Positions 24,975 to 32,882 of a stretch of 64,000 bases of DNA are shown one piece after another. The first letter of the stretch is position 1. Each line of letters opens with the position of its first letter. The notes under the pieces were generated by a model, which worked only from the letters and a program-made list of their open reading frames with translations, did not search any database and had not been told where the DNA came from. Source of the DNA: Chloroflexota bacterium. Its GTDB lineage: Bacteria > Chloroflexota > Dehalococcoidia > Lucifugimonadales > JADFKI01. Both the position numbers and the translations under genes were made by a program. Location of the stretch: positions 1 through 64,000 of the forward strand of contig VXNZ01000005.1 of assembly GCA_009840355.1 (NCBI GenBank), given 5' to 3'.

Positions 24975-27685
24975 ATCGGTTCGGCTACCTTTTCGATTCG
25001 CACCGCGCAGACTTTGTACTCCGGTATGCCGGAATATGGATCGAGCGCGTCACTGGTCAGGAAGTTAGCAGCGTGTTGCTGCAGCTTGACGAATGGCACG
25101 AACACCTCGCCCTGCCGCATCTTATCAGTGTAGTTTGCCCTGCCCTCTAACACGCCACGCCGCGACTTTAAGCGTATCCACTCGCCGTCTGATACCTCGA
25201 ACTTCGCGCCATCGTCTGCGCTCATGCTGATTTGCAGCTCCGGCGCGCGCGCCAGCAGATTGTCCGCCCTGCGCGTTATCGTACCGCCGTGCCAGTGGTA
25301 CAGGATGCGGCCGGTGTTCAATATCAGCGGGAAGCGCCTGGACGGCATTTCTTCTGCCTGCGGACCCTGGTTGAATGCGACGAACTTTGCCCTAGGACCG
25401 CGCGGGAAATCATACTCGTACAGATAGCGCGTGCCGGGGTGGTCAGGCGTCGGGCACGGCCACTGGATACCGCCTTCGATTTCAAGACGGTCGTACGAAA
25501 TGCCCGCGATGATTGGAGTGTTGCCTGCCATTTCCTGCCATATCTCGGACGGATGCGTGAAGGCGAACTGGTCTTCCATGCCCAACCCAAGATTGCGGCT
25601 CATGCGCTGCGCCAAGTCGCAGAGAATGTCCCAATCCGGTCGGCTGTCGCCAATTGGCTCGACGACCTTGCGGACACGCTGCACACGGCGCTCGCTGTTC
25701 GTGAATGTGCCGTCCTTTTCGGCGAACGATGTGGCGGGCAGCACGACATCTGCGATCTGTGCCGTCTCGTGCAGGAAAATGTCCTGAACTACCAGAAACT
25801 CTAGCTTCTGCAAAACTTCTTCGGCGTGGTTGAGATTCGGCTCGCTCAGCAACGGGTTCTCGCCGGTAACATACATCGCCTTGATGCGACTGTTCTCGAT
25901 GTCGCGCATCATCTCGGTGATGACATGCCCTGCCTCGTCCGGCAGCGGGTGATTGCCCCAAGCTTGTCGGAATTTGGACACTGTGTCCTTGCCGATTCGC
26001 TGATAGCCGGGGAATGCGTCGGGCAGACAGCCCGCGTCTCCGCAGCCCTGTACATTGTTTTGCCCTCGCAGCGGCGAAATACCCGATCCGGGCTTACCGA
26101 GCTGCCCCGCGACGAACGACAGGTTCAGCAGGCTGTGCGCGTTGGCCGTGCCCATCATGTGCTGCGTGATGCCCATTCCCCAGATGAGGCACGACCCGCT
26201 GAACGGCGGCTCAGCGTATATCCGTGCCGCCTGCGCGATGTCGTCCGCACGCACGCCGGTGAGCGATTCCGCATAGTCGAGCGTATATCCGTCTATTACC
26301 GAGCGCCAGTTCTCGAATTCCTCGGTGCGACCGTTCACGAAATCCCAATCGACCAGGTTCTCGTCGAGTATCACCTTCGCCATTGCGTTTAGCAGTGCGA
26401 CGTCAGTGCCCGGGCGCGGTCGCAGCCACAGCTCGGCGAAGTCGCACATATCGATGCGGCGCGGGTTGATGACGATGAGCTTCGCGCCGCGTTCCAGCAC
26501 CGCGCGCCGCATTCGAGACGCGGCGACCGGGTGGTTCGAGTTCGCGTCCGAACCGATAATGACGAGGCAGCCTGCCTCTTCGTAGTCTTGGTACGAATTC
26601 GAAGTAGCGCCGCTCCCCAGCGATGTCAGCATCGCCTCAACGGACGGGGCGTGACACAGGCGTGTGCAGTGGTCGATGTGGTTGCTTTGCATCAGCAGCC
26701 GCGCGAACTTCTGCTGAACATAGCCGTCTTCGTTGGTCGCCTTCGCGGAGCAGAGCGTGGAGAACTCGTAGCCGCGATACTTGGCGAGATTGTCGGCGAC
26801 ATATTCGAGCGCCTCATCCCAGCTCGCCTCGGTCAGGATGCCGTCCTTGCGTATGAGCGGTGCGGTCAGCCTGTCTTCGTGGTTGACAAATGTATAGCCG
26901 AATCGCCCCTTGACGCACAGCATCCCAATGCTGGACTGGTTATCAGGATCGTCGAGCATCGCCACGATGCGGTCGGTGTCGTCAACCTGTGCCTTGATGC
27001 CGCAGCCCACGCCGCAGTATGGGCAGGTCGTAGTAACCTCTTTTTCCACATTCGACGGCGGCGTCTTGACTTCGATTGCGCCCGTCGGGCATACGGACAA
27101 GCACTGCCCGCAAGTTGTGCAGACCGACTCCACTAGCGGGCGTTCCGCGAATGTGCCAATCTTGCCCTGCGTGCCTGTACCTAGCAGGTCAATCGCGCCT
27201 ATGAACTGGTGCCCGTCTTGGCACGCCTGCACGCAGCGTTGGCACAGGATGCAGCTTTCCATCGCTATGTTGAACACCGGATTGCTGCTGTCAACGGCTT
27301 CTCGCTTCCTGCCCTCCCAGCGCGGGGCGGTAATACCGTGCCTGTCCGCTGCGATGGACAGTTCCTTGTAGGACTTGTGCCCGTTCGCCCCGTTTGACGG
27401 GAACATCGCGAGCGTGAGTTCCAGCACGCCCTTGCGCATCGCTTGCACTTCCGGCGTGTCCGTCCAGACGCTCATGCCGTCCGAAACGGGCACCGCGCAG
27501 GAAGCCGGATAGCCACGTACGCCCTCGATTTGTACAAGGCAAGTGCGGCAAGCCCCGATGGGCTTCATGTCCGGGTCTTTGCACAGCTGCGATATGTAAG
27601 TGCCGGACTGATTGATGGCGTCCAAGACCGTCGCAGACTCGCTGACGGTTGTCGGATAGCCGTTGATGCTGAGTGTGATGCTCAT
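24959..27685 (-). CDS. Formate dehydrogenase, alpha (Mo/W-bisPGD) subunit
   Basis: Oxidises formate to CO2, or the reverse, at a bis-pyranopterin metal centre. Domains: [2Fe-2S] ferredoxin (Cys35, 46, 49, 63), two [4Fe-4S] sites CILCQRCVQAC (145-155) and CTTCGQCLSVC (189-199), then a catalytic [4Fe-4S] CPYCGVGC with Cys257. The active site is Cys344-His345 (RLCHAPSVEA), so no selenocysteine. MGTANAHSLLNLSFVAGQLG and RGQNNVQGCGDAGCLPD are FDH hallmarks. 908 residues. The NuoG-like His-Cys [4Fe-4S] region (about 95-120) has no cysteine. Last gene of the formate block; AGGAAGG precedes the ATG. Electrons should pass to the NuoF/NuoE-like subunits upstream. Confidence 0.93.
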   Translation of the reverse strand: MSITLSINGYPTTVSESATVLDAINQSGTYISQLCKDPDMKPIGACRTCLVQIEGVRGYPASCAVPVSDGMSVWTDTPEVQAMRKGVLELTLAMFPSNGANGHKSYKELSIAADRHGITAPRWEGRKREAVDSSNPVFNIAMESCILCQRCVQACQDGHQFIGAIDLLGTGTQGKIGTFAERPLVESVCTTCGQCLSVCPTGAIEVKTPPSNVEKEVTTTCPYCGVGCGIKAQVDDTDRIVAMLDDPDNQSSIGMLCVKGRFGYTFVNHEDRLTAPLIRKDGILTEASWDEALEYVADNLAKYRGYEFSTLCSAKATNEDGYVQQKFARLLMQSNHIDHCTRLCHAPSVEAMLTSLGSGATSNSYQDYEEAGCLVIIGSDANSNHPVAASRMRRAVLERGAKLIVINPRRIDMCDFAELWLRPRPGTDVALLNAMAKVILDENLVDWDFVNGRTEEFENWRSVIDGYTLDYAESLTGVRADDIAQAARIYAEPPFSGSCLIWGMGITQHMMGTANAHSLLNLSFVAGQLGKPGSGISPLRGQNNVQGCGDAGCLPDAFPGYQRIGKDTVSKFRQAWGNHPLPDEAGHVITEMMRDIENSRIKAMYVTGENPLLSEPNLNHAEEVLQKLEFLVVQDIFLHETAQIADVVLPATSFAEKDGTFTNSERRVQRVRKVVEPIGDSRPDWDILCDLAQRMSRNLGLGMEDQFAFTHPSEIWQEMAGNTPIIAGISYDRLEIEGGIQWPCPTPDHPGTRYLYEYDFPRGPRAKFVAFNQGPQAEEMPSRRFPLILNTGRILYHWHGGTITRRADNLLARAPELQISMSADDGAKFEVSDGEWIRLKSRRGVLEGRANYTDKMRQGEVFVPFVKLQQHAANFLTSDALDPYSGIPEYKVCAVRIEKVAEPIHSAD

Positions 27686-27816
27686 TTCGCGCCTTCCTGA
27701 GTTAACGCATTTTGTCCAGTCTGTACCTTTCCCCCTTGAAGGTGGAAGGTTAGGTTGAGAGTGATGTTCTCCCCAACTATGTACAAGCCAAAGGTGTGCT
27801 CGTCCACGACCGCCAC
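27686..27816. other. Spacer between NuoF-like and formate dehydrogenase alpha genes
   Basis: This 131-base gap is the largest within the AOR-fdhA part of the block. It contains a degenerate copy (27725-27755) of the pyrimidine/purine hairpin repeat found elsewhere in the window. It could make fdhA expression partly separate, but no clear promoter is visible. Confidence 0.4.
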
Positions 27817-29439
27817 CTACTGCCGTTCACCAGCCATCATCGCAAGTTCGTCGCCAAAGAAGTGGAGCGCGCTGAGGACGGGATTGCCCGCTGCCTGCCC
27901 CAAGCCGCACAAGGACGCGGCGTTCACCAGTTCCGCGAGCTGCCGCAGTTCGTCAAGCGCGCCAACCGGCGCCTTGCCAGCCACGATGTCATCCACCATT
28001 TTGACCATGCGTGGTGTTCCCTCGCGGCAGGGCGTACACTTGCCGCACGATTCTGCCGCGTTGTACGCCGCGAGCTTGCGCATCATATCCACCGCACTCA
28101 CACTGTCGTCAAGCGCGATGACCCCACCCGCGCCAAGCATCACGCCCGATTCGTGGATGAAGCCCGGCGTGATTGGCGTATCCAGCATAGAAACGGGGAA
28201 TATGCCGCTAGAAGGTCCGCCAACCGCAATCGCGCTCAAAGCCCTGTCGTCTGCGATGCCGCCGCCGATGTCGTAGATAATCTCGCGCAGTGTCGTGCCC
28301 ATCGGCACCTCGGCAAGCCCCCCTCGCCGCACCGAACCGCTAAGGCTGATTATCTTCGTGCCTTTGGCGTCGTCTGTGCCGACTGCCGCGAACGCACCAC
28401 TGCCGTACGCCAAGATGTACGGCACGCTGGACAGCGTTTCCGCGTTGTTAATGACGGTTGGCTTGCCCCAGAGTCCGGCTTCCGTGGGGAATGGAGGGCG
28501 TTGTCGTGGTTCTCTTCGCAAGCCTTCCATCGTGTTTAGCAGCGTGGTTTCGTCGCCGCACACATAGCCTCCCGCGCCGCGCATAATCGCCATGTCCAGC
28601 GCGAAGCCTGATGACAGAATGTCGTCGCCCAACAATCCGCTCGCGTATGCCTGCTCCAAGGCGGTCTGCATGCGCTCGGCGGATAGGTTTGCTTCTGCGT
28701 TGATGTAAATGTGCGCTTCGTGGACGCCAGCCGCGTAAGCCGCGATAATCGCGCCCTCTATCAGTCGATGCGGCACGCCTTCCATGATATGGCGGTCTTT
28801 GAATATGCCCGGTTCGCCTTCCTCGCAATTGACCACAAGGTAGCGCGGAGTGTTGTTGACCGCGCGCGCGCCGCGCCACTTCAGCCCTGCCGGAAAGTAC
28901 GCGCCACCACGCCCTCGCAATCCGGACGCCAGCACTTCCTCGATAACATCGTCCGGTGGCATGGAAAGCGCGCGCGCAAGCCCGTTATATCCCCCGTTCA
29001 GGATGTACTCGCCGATGTGCAGGGCATCCCATTCGCCGCAGCCTTGCAGCGTCAGACGGTGTTGCCTTGCGAGGAAATCGCTGCTGTCAGATTTCGGTTG
29101 AGCGGTATTCGTTGCAGTATCGGAATCCGCTGATGTGTCTGAGAACATGTCCGTGTTCACATCATCAGCGGATAGGTTGCAATACTCGATAGTGCGACCG
29201 TCCGCGAACGACACTATCGCCTTAGGAGCGGCGAAACTCGCGCCATCGCAGCCTGCCGTAACCAGATATGCGTCGTTCGGCAACGCCTGCAACAGCGCGT
29301 CTGCAACTTCACCGGCGCCGACTGCCAGCGAACTGTGCGAGACCTGCACCACAACGCGCGTCTTGCGGTCGCGCGCCTGCCGTTCCACGCTTGCGGCAGC
29401 GCGAAGTGAGCCTAGAGCATCCGTAATGGCGTCCGTCAA
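27817..29439 (-). CDS. NuoF-like (51 kDa) NAD/FMN subunit of formate dehydrogenase
   Basis: Diaphorase subunit that passes electrons between Fe-S centres and NAD through FMN. 540 residues. Glycine-rich NADH/FMN site GLRGRGGAYFPAGLKW (173-188), FMN site NCEEGEPGIFKDRHI (204-218), GGYVCGDETTLLNTMEG, and [4Fe-4S] cysteines 465, 468, 471 (ESCGKCTPCREGTP) and 511 (SLCGLGQAAGNP). The N-terminal 125 residues hold a small alpha/beta, thioredoxin-like domain as in the Hnd/Fds group. It starts at a TTG, overlapping the NuoE-like stop (TTGA) behind GAGGAGG. An ATG-initiated alternative would be far too short. Confidence 0.92.
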   Translation of the reverse strand: MTDAITDALGSLRAAASVERQARDRKTRVVVQVSHSSLAVGAGEVADALLQALPNDAYLVTAGCDGASFAAPKAIVSFADGRTIEYCNLSADDVNTDMFSDTSADSDTATNTAQPKSDSSDFLARQHRLTLQGCGEWDALHIGEYILNGGYNGLARALSMPPDDVIEEVLASGLRGRGGAYFPAGLKWRGARAVNNTPRYLVVNCEEGEPGIFKDRHIMEGVPHRLIEGAIIAAYAAGVHEAHIYINAEANLSAERMQTALEQAYASGLLGDDILSSGFALDMAIMRGAGGYVCGDETTLLNTMEGLRREPRQRPPFPTEAGLWGKPTVINNAETLSSVPYILAYGSGAFAAVGTDDAKGTKIISLSGSVRRGGLAEVPMGTTLREIIYDIGGGIADDRALSAIAVGGPSSGIFPVSMLDTPITPGFIHESGVMLGAGGVIALDDSVSAVDMMRKLAAYNAAESCGKCTPCREGTPRMVKMVDDIVAGKAPVGALDELRQLAELVNAASLCGLGQAAGNPVLSALHFFGDELAMMAGERQ

Positions 29440-29891
29440 GACGACACCTCCTCGATAATCGCGCTGACTTGAGCGACCGCTGCCCTGCCGCGCCACACGC
29501 CATCGACTTCGACCACCGGCGCGACACCGCACATGTAGGCGCAAGGCGTTTCTTCGAGAGTTACATTGCCGTTTGTGCTGTCATTGGCGAGCGCGGCTTG
29601 CGTTTCTGCCATCAGCTGCCTGCCGCCGTTAAGCCAGCAACTCAGCCCCGTGCAAACTCGAATCACATGCTCGCCCGGCTTCTGAATGCGGAGCTCGGTG
29701 TAGCTCGTGGCGGCACCATAAACTTCGCTCGAAGGTATGCCAAGATGCCATCCCACGACTTCCATCGCCCAGTTCGGCAAGTGGCCATACTCGTGCTGGA
29801 GGAAGTGCAGCGCCGGCAGCAGCTGCCCCCGACTGCGCGGGAACTTCTGCCGCAATGTGGTGCGTAGTGCGTTTCTTACTTCCCTGTTCAA
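29436..29891 (-). CDS. NuoE-like (24 kDa) [2Fe-2S] subunit
   Basis: 151-residue thioredoxin-fold ferredoxin subunit. The [2Fe-2S] ligands are Cys80 and Cys85 (VCTGLSCWLNGG) and Cys117 and Cys121 (ETPCAYMCGVAPVV). The N-terminal helical bundle has LLPALHFLQHEYGHLPNWAM and IPSSEVYGAATSYTEL. Works with the NuoF-like subunit. It overlaps that gene by four bases, and starts 68 bases after the AOR stop, so it follows AOR in the same run. Confidence 0.92.
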   Translation of the reverse strand: MNREVRNALRTTLRQKFPRSRGQLLPALHFLQHEYGHLPNWAMEVVGWHLGIPSSEVYGAATSYTELRIQKPGEHVIRVCTGLSCWLNGGRQLMAETQAALANDSTNGNVTLEETPCAYMCGVAPVVEVDGVWRGRAAVAQVSAIIEEVSS

Positions 29892-29959
29892 TCTGCGTCC
29901 CTTGTCCTCGCCTGCTTTCTGCCGCTATTCCAGAATGCGCGATGCGTGATAGCTTGGAT

Positions 29960-31906
29960 TCAGTGCGTCAGCGCCGCGTCCCTCACCACATCCTCTATGC
30001 CCAAATCGAGCAGTGTATCATCCGGTATCGTGCCGTCTGCGTTCCAACGGCGGGCGCGATAGTAACCGTCTATCATCATATCCAAGTCAGCGCGGCTTAA
30101 GCCTACGCCCTGCGCTACGCCGGTTGGTAGCACTTCGTCGAACACTCGCTGCGGCAGTGTATCATCTTCGCGCGTCCAACCTTCGCGGATGTTGAACGCC
30201 TTTTTGAGATTGTTCACACGCTCGCCGATCGCTTGCAACTCGTCCGCGCTCACATCCCAGCCTGTGATGTGCCGGTATATCTCCGCCGATTCTTTGTACA
30301 AGTCGTCGAACGCCTTGCGCAGAAACTTGCACCATATCAGCGAGTCTAACACCGCGGAGAAGTCCTCGCCTTCCGCCGTGATTTTACCGCGCCGTTCATC
30401 CGCTTCCAGTCTATTGACGCGCGCGGAGAAGTCCGCCTCGTACGCCGATGAACGATTGTGGCACGCGCCGCGTGTGCTGACCGCGAGTCCGAGTGCCATC
30501 GTCTTCAGACTGCGCGGTTCGTACCCGGGCATCTCCAAGCCCTTGACCTGCATTGCCCAGTCCTCGCTGCCCTGCCCGACAATACGCGCGGCGCGCAAAC
30601 TGCCCTCGGCGAGCAAGCCGCCTACGCCCTCACGCGCCGCAATGAGCCGGACGCACGCCAATAATTCGTCGCCGCTGCCGAAGCGCAAGTCCATTCCGCC
30701 CGTGTCGTCGAGCGTCAGAATGCCGCGCTCGAAGCACTCCATCGCCCAGGCGATAGTCGCGCCAACGCTGATGGTATCCATGCCGAGCTCGTCGCAAAGC
30801 GTGGACGCGCGAATGACGGTGTTGCCGTCAGCGACGCCGACCAGCGGACCCAAGGCGAAGGCGCTTTCGTATTCCATCCGCCCTTTCGCCTTCTTGCCGC
30901 TGTCGCTCGTCACCAGAATCTTCTCGCAGCCGATTGTGCAGTTGGCGCAATGCGCGTTCTTCACGAAGTTAGTTTCATGGAACTGCTCTGCGCTCACGCC
31001 GTCCGCGCCGTCGAATGTGGACTGCTGGAAGTTGCGCGTGGGCAGGGTGGCAAGGCTGTTGAAGACCGAGACATTCGCCATCGTGCCGAGTGTGCGGTAT
31101 TTCTCGGTCGCCGGGCCCAGACTACGCCGCGTCAAGTCCGCGCCGATGCGGTTGAGCGCGTCCGGGTTTTGCACGGGTACGGCTCGCGTTCCCTTGACCG
31201 CGATCGCCTTCAAATTCTTCGAGCCCATCACTGCGCCGGGTCCGGTGCGCGCCGCCTGCCGTCCGCCGTCATTGGTGATGCTGGCGAAGCGCACCAGATT
31301 TTCGCCTGCGGGACCGATGCACGCCACGCGGGTACGATGCCCCAGACGCATCTTGACAGCCTTCTCGGTTTCAAGCGTGCTCAAGCCCAGCAGGTCGTCC
31401 GCGTCTAGGAAATCAACTTGCCCGTCGTCGATGGACAGCAGGCAGGGATATTCGCTCTTGCCTGTGATTATGAGCGCGTCGCAGCCGGATTTTTTCAGCT
31501 CGGTCGCCATGAAACTGGACGACAGCGAATCGCCGATGAAGCCGGTGAGCGGCGATTTTGTCAGCACCGCGAACTTACTGCTGGTGGTCAGGCGGCTGCC
31601 GACGAGCGGGCTGGTGACGAATATCAGCGGGTTCTGCGGCGCGAGCGGCTCGACGCCCGGCGGGCAGTGCTTGAATAGCAGATATGCGCCAAGCCCCGTG
31701 CCGCCGATGTATCGACGCAGCACGTCTTCTGACAGCGCCTCCCAGTGGCTCTCTTGGCGCGTCAAATCGACTACGAGCGCCCTGCCGTTGTATCCATAAA
31801 GCAAGCGGTTATCCCCAGTTTGCGAATTCGTCGCGCTAGATTTACTGCGCTGACTCGCGCTATTTTGCGCCATTGTATCATGTAGCGCAAGTGAGGATTC
31901 AGCCAC
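29960..31906 (-). CDS. Aldehyde:ferredoxin oxidoreductase (tungsten family)
   Basis: 648 residues. The N-terminal domain binding the bis-pyranopterin cofactor is clear: GGTGLGAYLLFKHCPPG, NPLIFVTSPLVGSRLTTSSK, KSPLTGFIGDSLSSSFMATE. IGPAGENLVRFASITNDGGR and AARTGPGAVMGSKNLKAIAV follow. The [4Fe-4S] ligands begin HCANCTIGCEK. Members interconvert aldehydes and carboxylates with ferredoxin. It starts at GTG inside the moaD stop (8-base overlap), though the first 30 residues are Ser/Asn-rich and the start could be later. Its place between the cofactor genes and NuoE/F-like genes suggests electron exchange with that module. Confidence 0.93.
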   Translation of the reverse strand: MAESSLALHDTMAQNSASQRSKSSATNSQTGDNRLLYGYNGRALVVDLTRQESHWEALSEDVLRRYIGGTGLGAYLLFKHCPPGVEPLAPQNPLIFVTSPLVGSRLTTSSKFAVLTKSPLTGFIGDSLSSSFMATELKKSGCDALIITGKSEYPCLLSIDDGQVDFLDADDLLGLSTLETEKAVKMRLGHRTRVACIGPAGENLVRFASITNDGGRQAARTGPGAVMGSKNLKAIAVKGTRAVPVQNPDALNRIGADLTRRSLGPATEKYRTLGTMANVSVFNSLATLPTRNFQQSTFDGADGVSAEQFHETNFVKNAHCANCTIGCEKILVTSDSGKKAKGRMEYESAFALGPLVGVADGNTVIRASTLCDELGMDTISVGATIAWAMECFERGILTLDDTGGMDLRFGSGDELLACVRLIAAREGVGGLLAEGSLRAARIVGQGSEDWAMQVKGLEMPGYEPRSLKTMALGLAVSTRGACHNRSSAYEADFSARVNRLEADERRGKITAEGEDFSAVLDSLIWCKFLRKAFDDLYKESAEIYRHITGWDVSADELQAIGERVNNLKKAFNIREGWTREDDTLPQRVFDEVLPTGVAQGVGLSRADLDMMIDGYYRARRWNADGTIPDDTLLDLGIEDVVRDAALTH

Positions 31907-32204
31907 CCGCTTGGCTGGAAAAGAGTAGCAGCGTGTCGCCGTCCCGAAGGCGCAGGCAGCCGTCGCTCACGAACTCTGTGCCGTTCAAGTTGAGGGTGTA
32001 ACTTTCCAGCAAGCCGGCAAGGTCATCGCGCAGTACGACGCCGACGAGCGCGGGGCATTTCTCTGCAAGCGCAACGACCAAAGAGGCGGCGCTGGCGTTC
32101 GATGGCAGTGTCAATGCGATTGCCTTGCGACCGCTCGCAATGCGTGCCGTGCCGAATAGCTCGATCGTGACGTTAGCGGTGTGCACCGTGGTATGTTCCA
32201 TCAT
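31899..32204 (-). CDS. MoaD/ThiS family sulfur carrier
   Basis: 101 residues, beta-grasp fold, ending in the Gly-Gly needed for thiocarboxylation (FSSQAGG). Provides sulfur for the dithiolene of the pterin cofactor when it acts with MoaE, which is not in this window. I start at the ATG at 32204 (AGGTAG precedes it) rather than at 32225. It begins four bases after the mobA stop and runs into the AOR gene. Being directly coupled to AOR, it may be a version dedicated to the tungsten enzyme; this is inference. Confidence 0.88.
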   Translation of the reverse strand: MMEHTTVHTANVTIELFGTARIASGRKAIALTLPSNASAASLVVALAEKCPALVGVVLRDDLAGLLESYTLNLNGTEFVSDGCLRLRDGDTLLLFSSQAGG

Positions 32205-32208
32205 GCTG

Positions 32209-32829
32209 CTACCTGCCCTCTTCAACGAGCGACAGAGCGTGCGCCAAGTCGTCCGGCGTGTTCACATTGAAGAAGCTCAACCGGTCGGCGTCGAGCGCGT
32301 CAACTTCATCATCTTGCACATACCGCACGCGAACATCGTCGAAGAAGCGGGCGATGCGCAGCTGTCCGGCTTCGAGGCGGCGCTCAATATGCGGCAGGCA
32401 TGCCTTAGAGTACGCGGAGTGCGTCGGTTCGGGATAGCCTTCCAGCATTGGCACAACGGCGTCGTGCCCCTGCCGCAATGACAGAATATGCTTGATGAGC
32501 GCGGTGTTCAGGAACGGCATGTCACAGGCGACGACGAATCCCCATTCGTTAGACGCGGCGGTTAGCCCGGTGAATATCCCGCCTAACGAACCGGAGTCCG
32601 GGTAGATGTCCACGGCGGTCTTTGCGCCGGCGGGCAGCGGCAGTTCGGCGGCGCGCTCCTTGCTGTTGACCACGACGACGGTCTCGTCCGTAAGCGTGGC
32701 AAGTCGTCCGATGACTCGTGAGATTAACGGCTCGCCGCCGAATGGTTCAAGCGCCTTGTCACGGCCAAGCCTTCGGCTCAATCCGCCGGCAAGCACTATT
32801 GCTGAGACGCTTCTTGAGTCGTCCATCAC
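32209..32829 (-). CDS. mobA: Molybdenum cofactor guanylyltransferase
   Basis: Adds GMP to the molybdopterin to make the bis-MGD form used by FDH. 206 residues. The nucleotidyltransferase signature LAGGLSRRLGRDKALEPFGG is followed by VVACDMPFLNTALI (metal Asp) and YSKACLPHIERRLEAGQLRI. Ends four bases before moaD. Located with the moeA genes, so both the synthesis and guanylation steps are beside the target enzyme. Confidence 0.93.
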   Translation of the reverse strand: MMDDSRSVSAIVLAGGLSRRLGRDKALEPFGGEPLISRVIGRLATLTDETVVVVNSKERAAELPLPAGAKTAVDIYPDSGSLGGIFTGLTAASNEWGFVVACDMPFLNTALIKHILSLRQGHDAVVPMLEGYPEPTHSAYSKACLPHIERRLEAGQLRIARFFDDVRVRYVQDDEVDALDADRLSFFNVNTPDDLAHALSLVEEGR

Positions 32830-32882
32830 CTTATTCTCGCTGCTAACCTGAATTGTCGCATCACAACCATATTATTGCGCCG

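Noticed and set aside
26640-26670. Selenocysteine in formate dehydrogenase
   Set aside because: The active-site codon encodes Cys (LCHAPS); there is no in-frame TGA in the gene, so no recoding is required.
27313-27402. Sequencing frameshift as the reason the FDH His-Cys cysteines are missing
   Set aside because: The frame is continuous and both neighbouring iron-sulfur domains are intact, so a frame error is unlikely.
30189-31799. 536-codon open frame opposite the AOR gene
   Set aside because: Antisense shadow caused by codon bias; the real AOR frame has all family motifs and this one has none.
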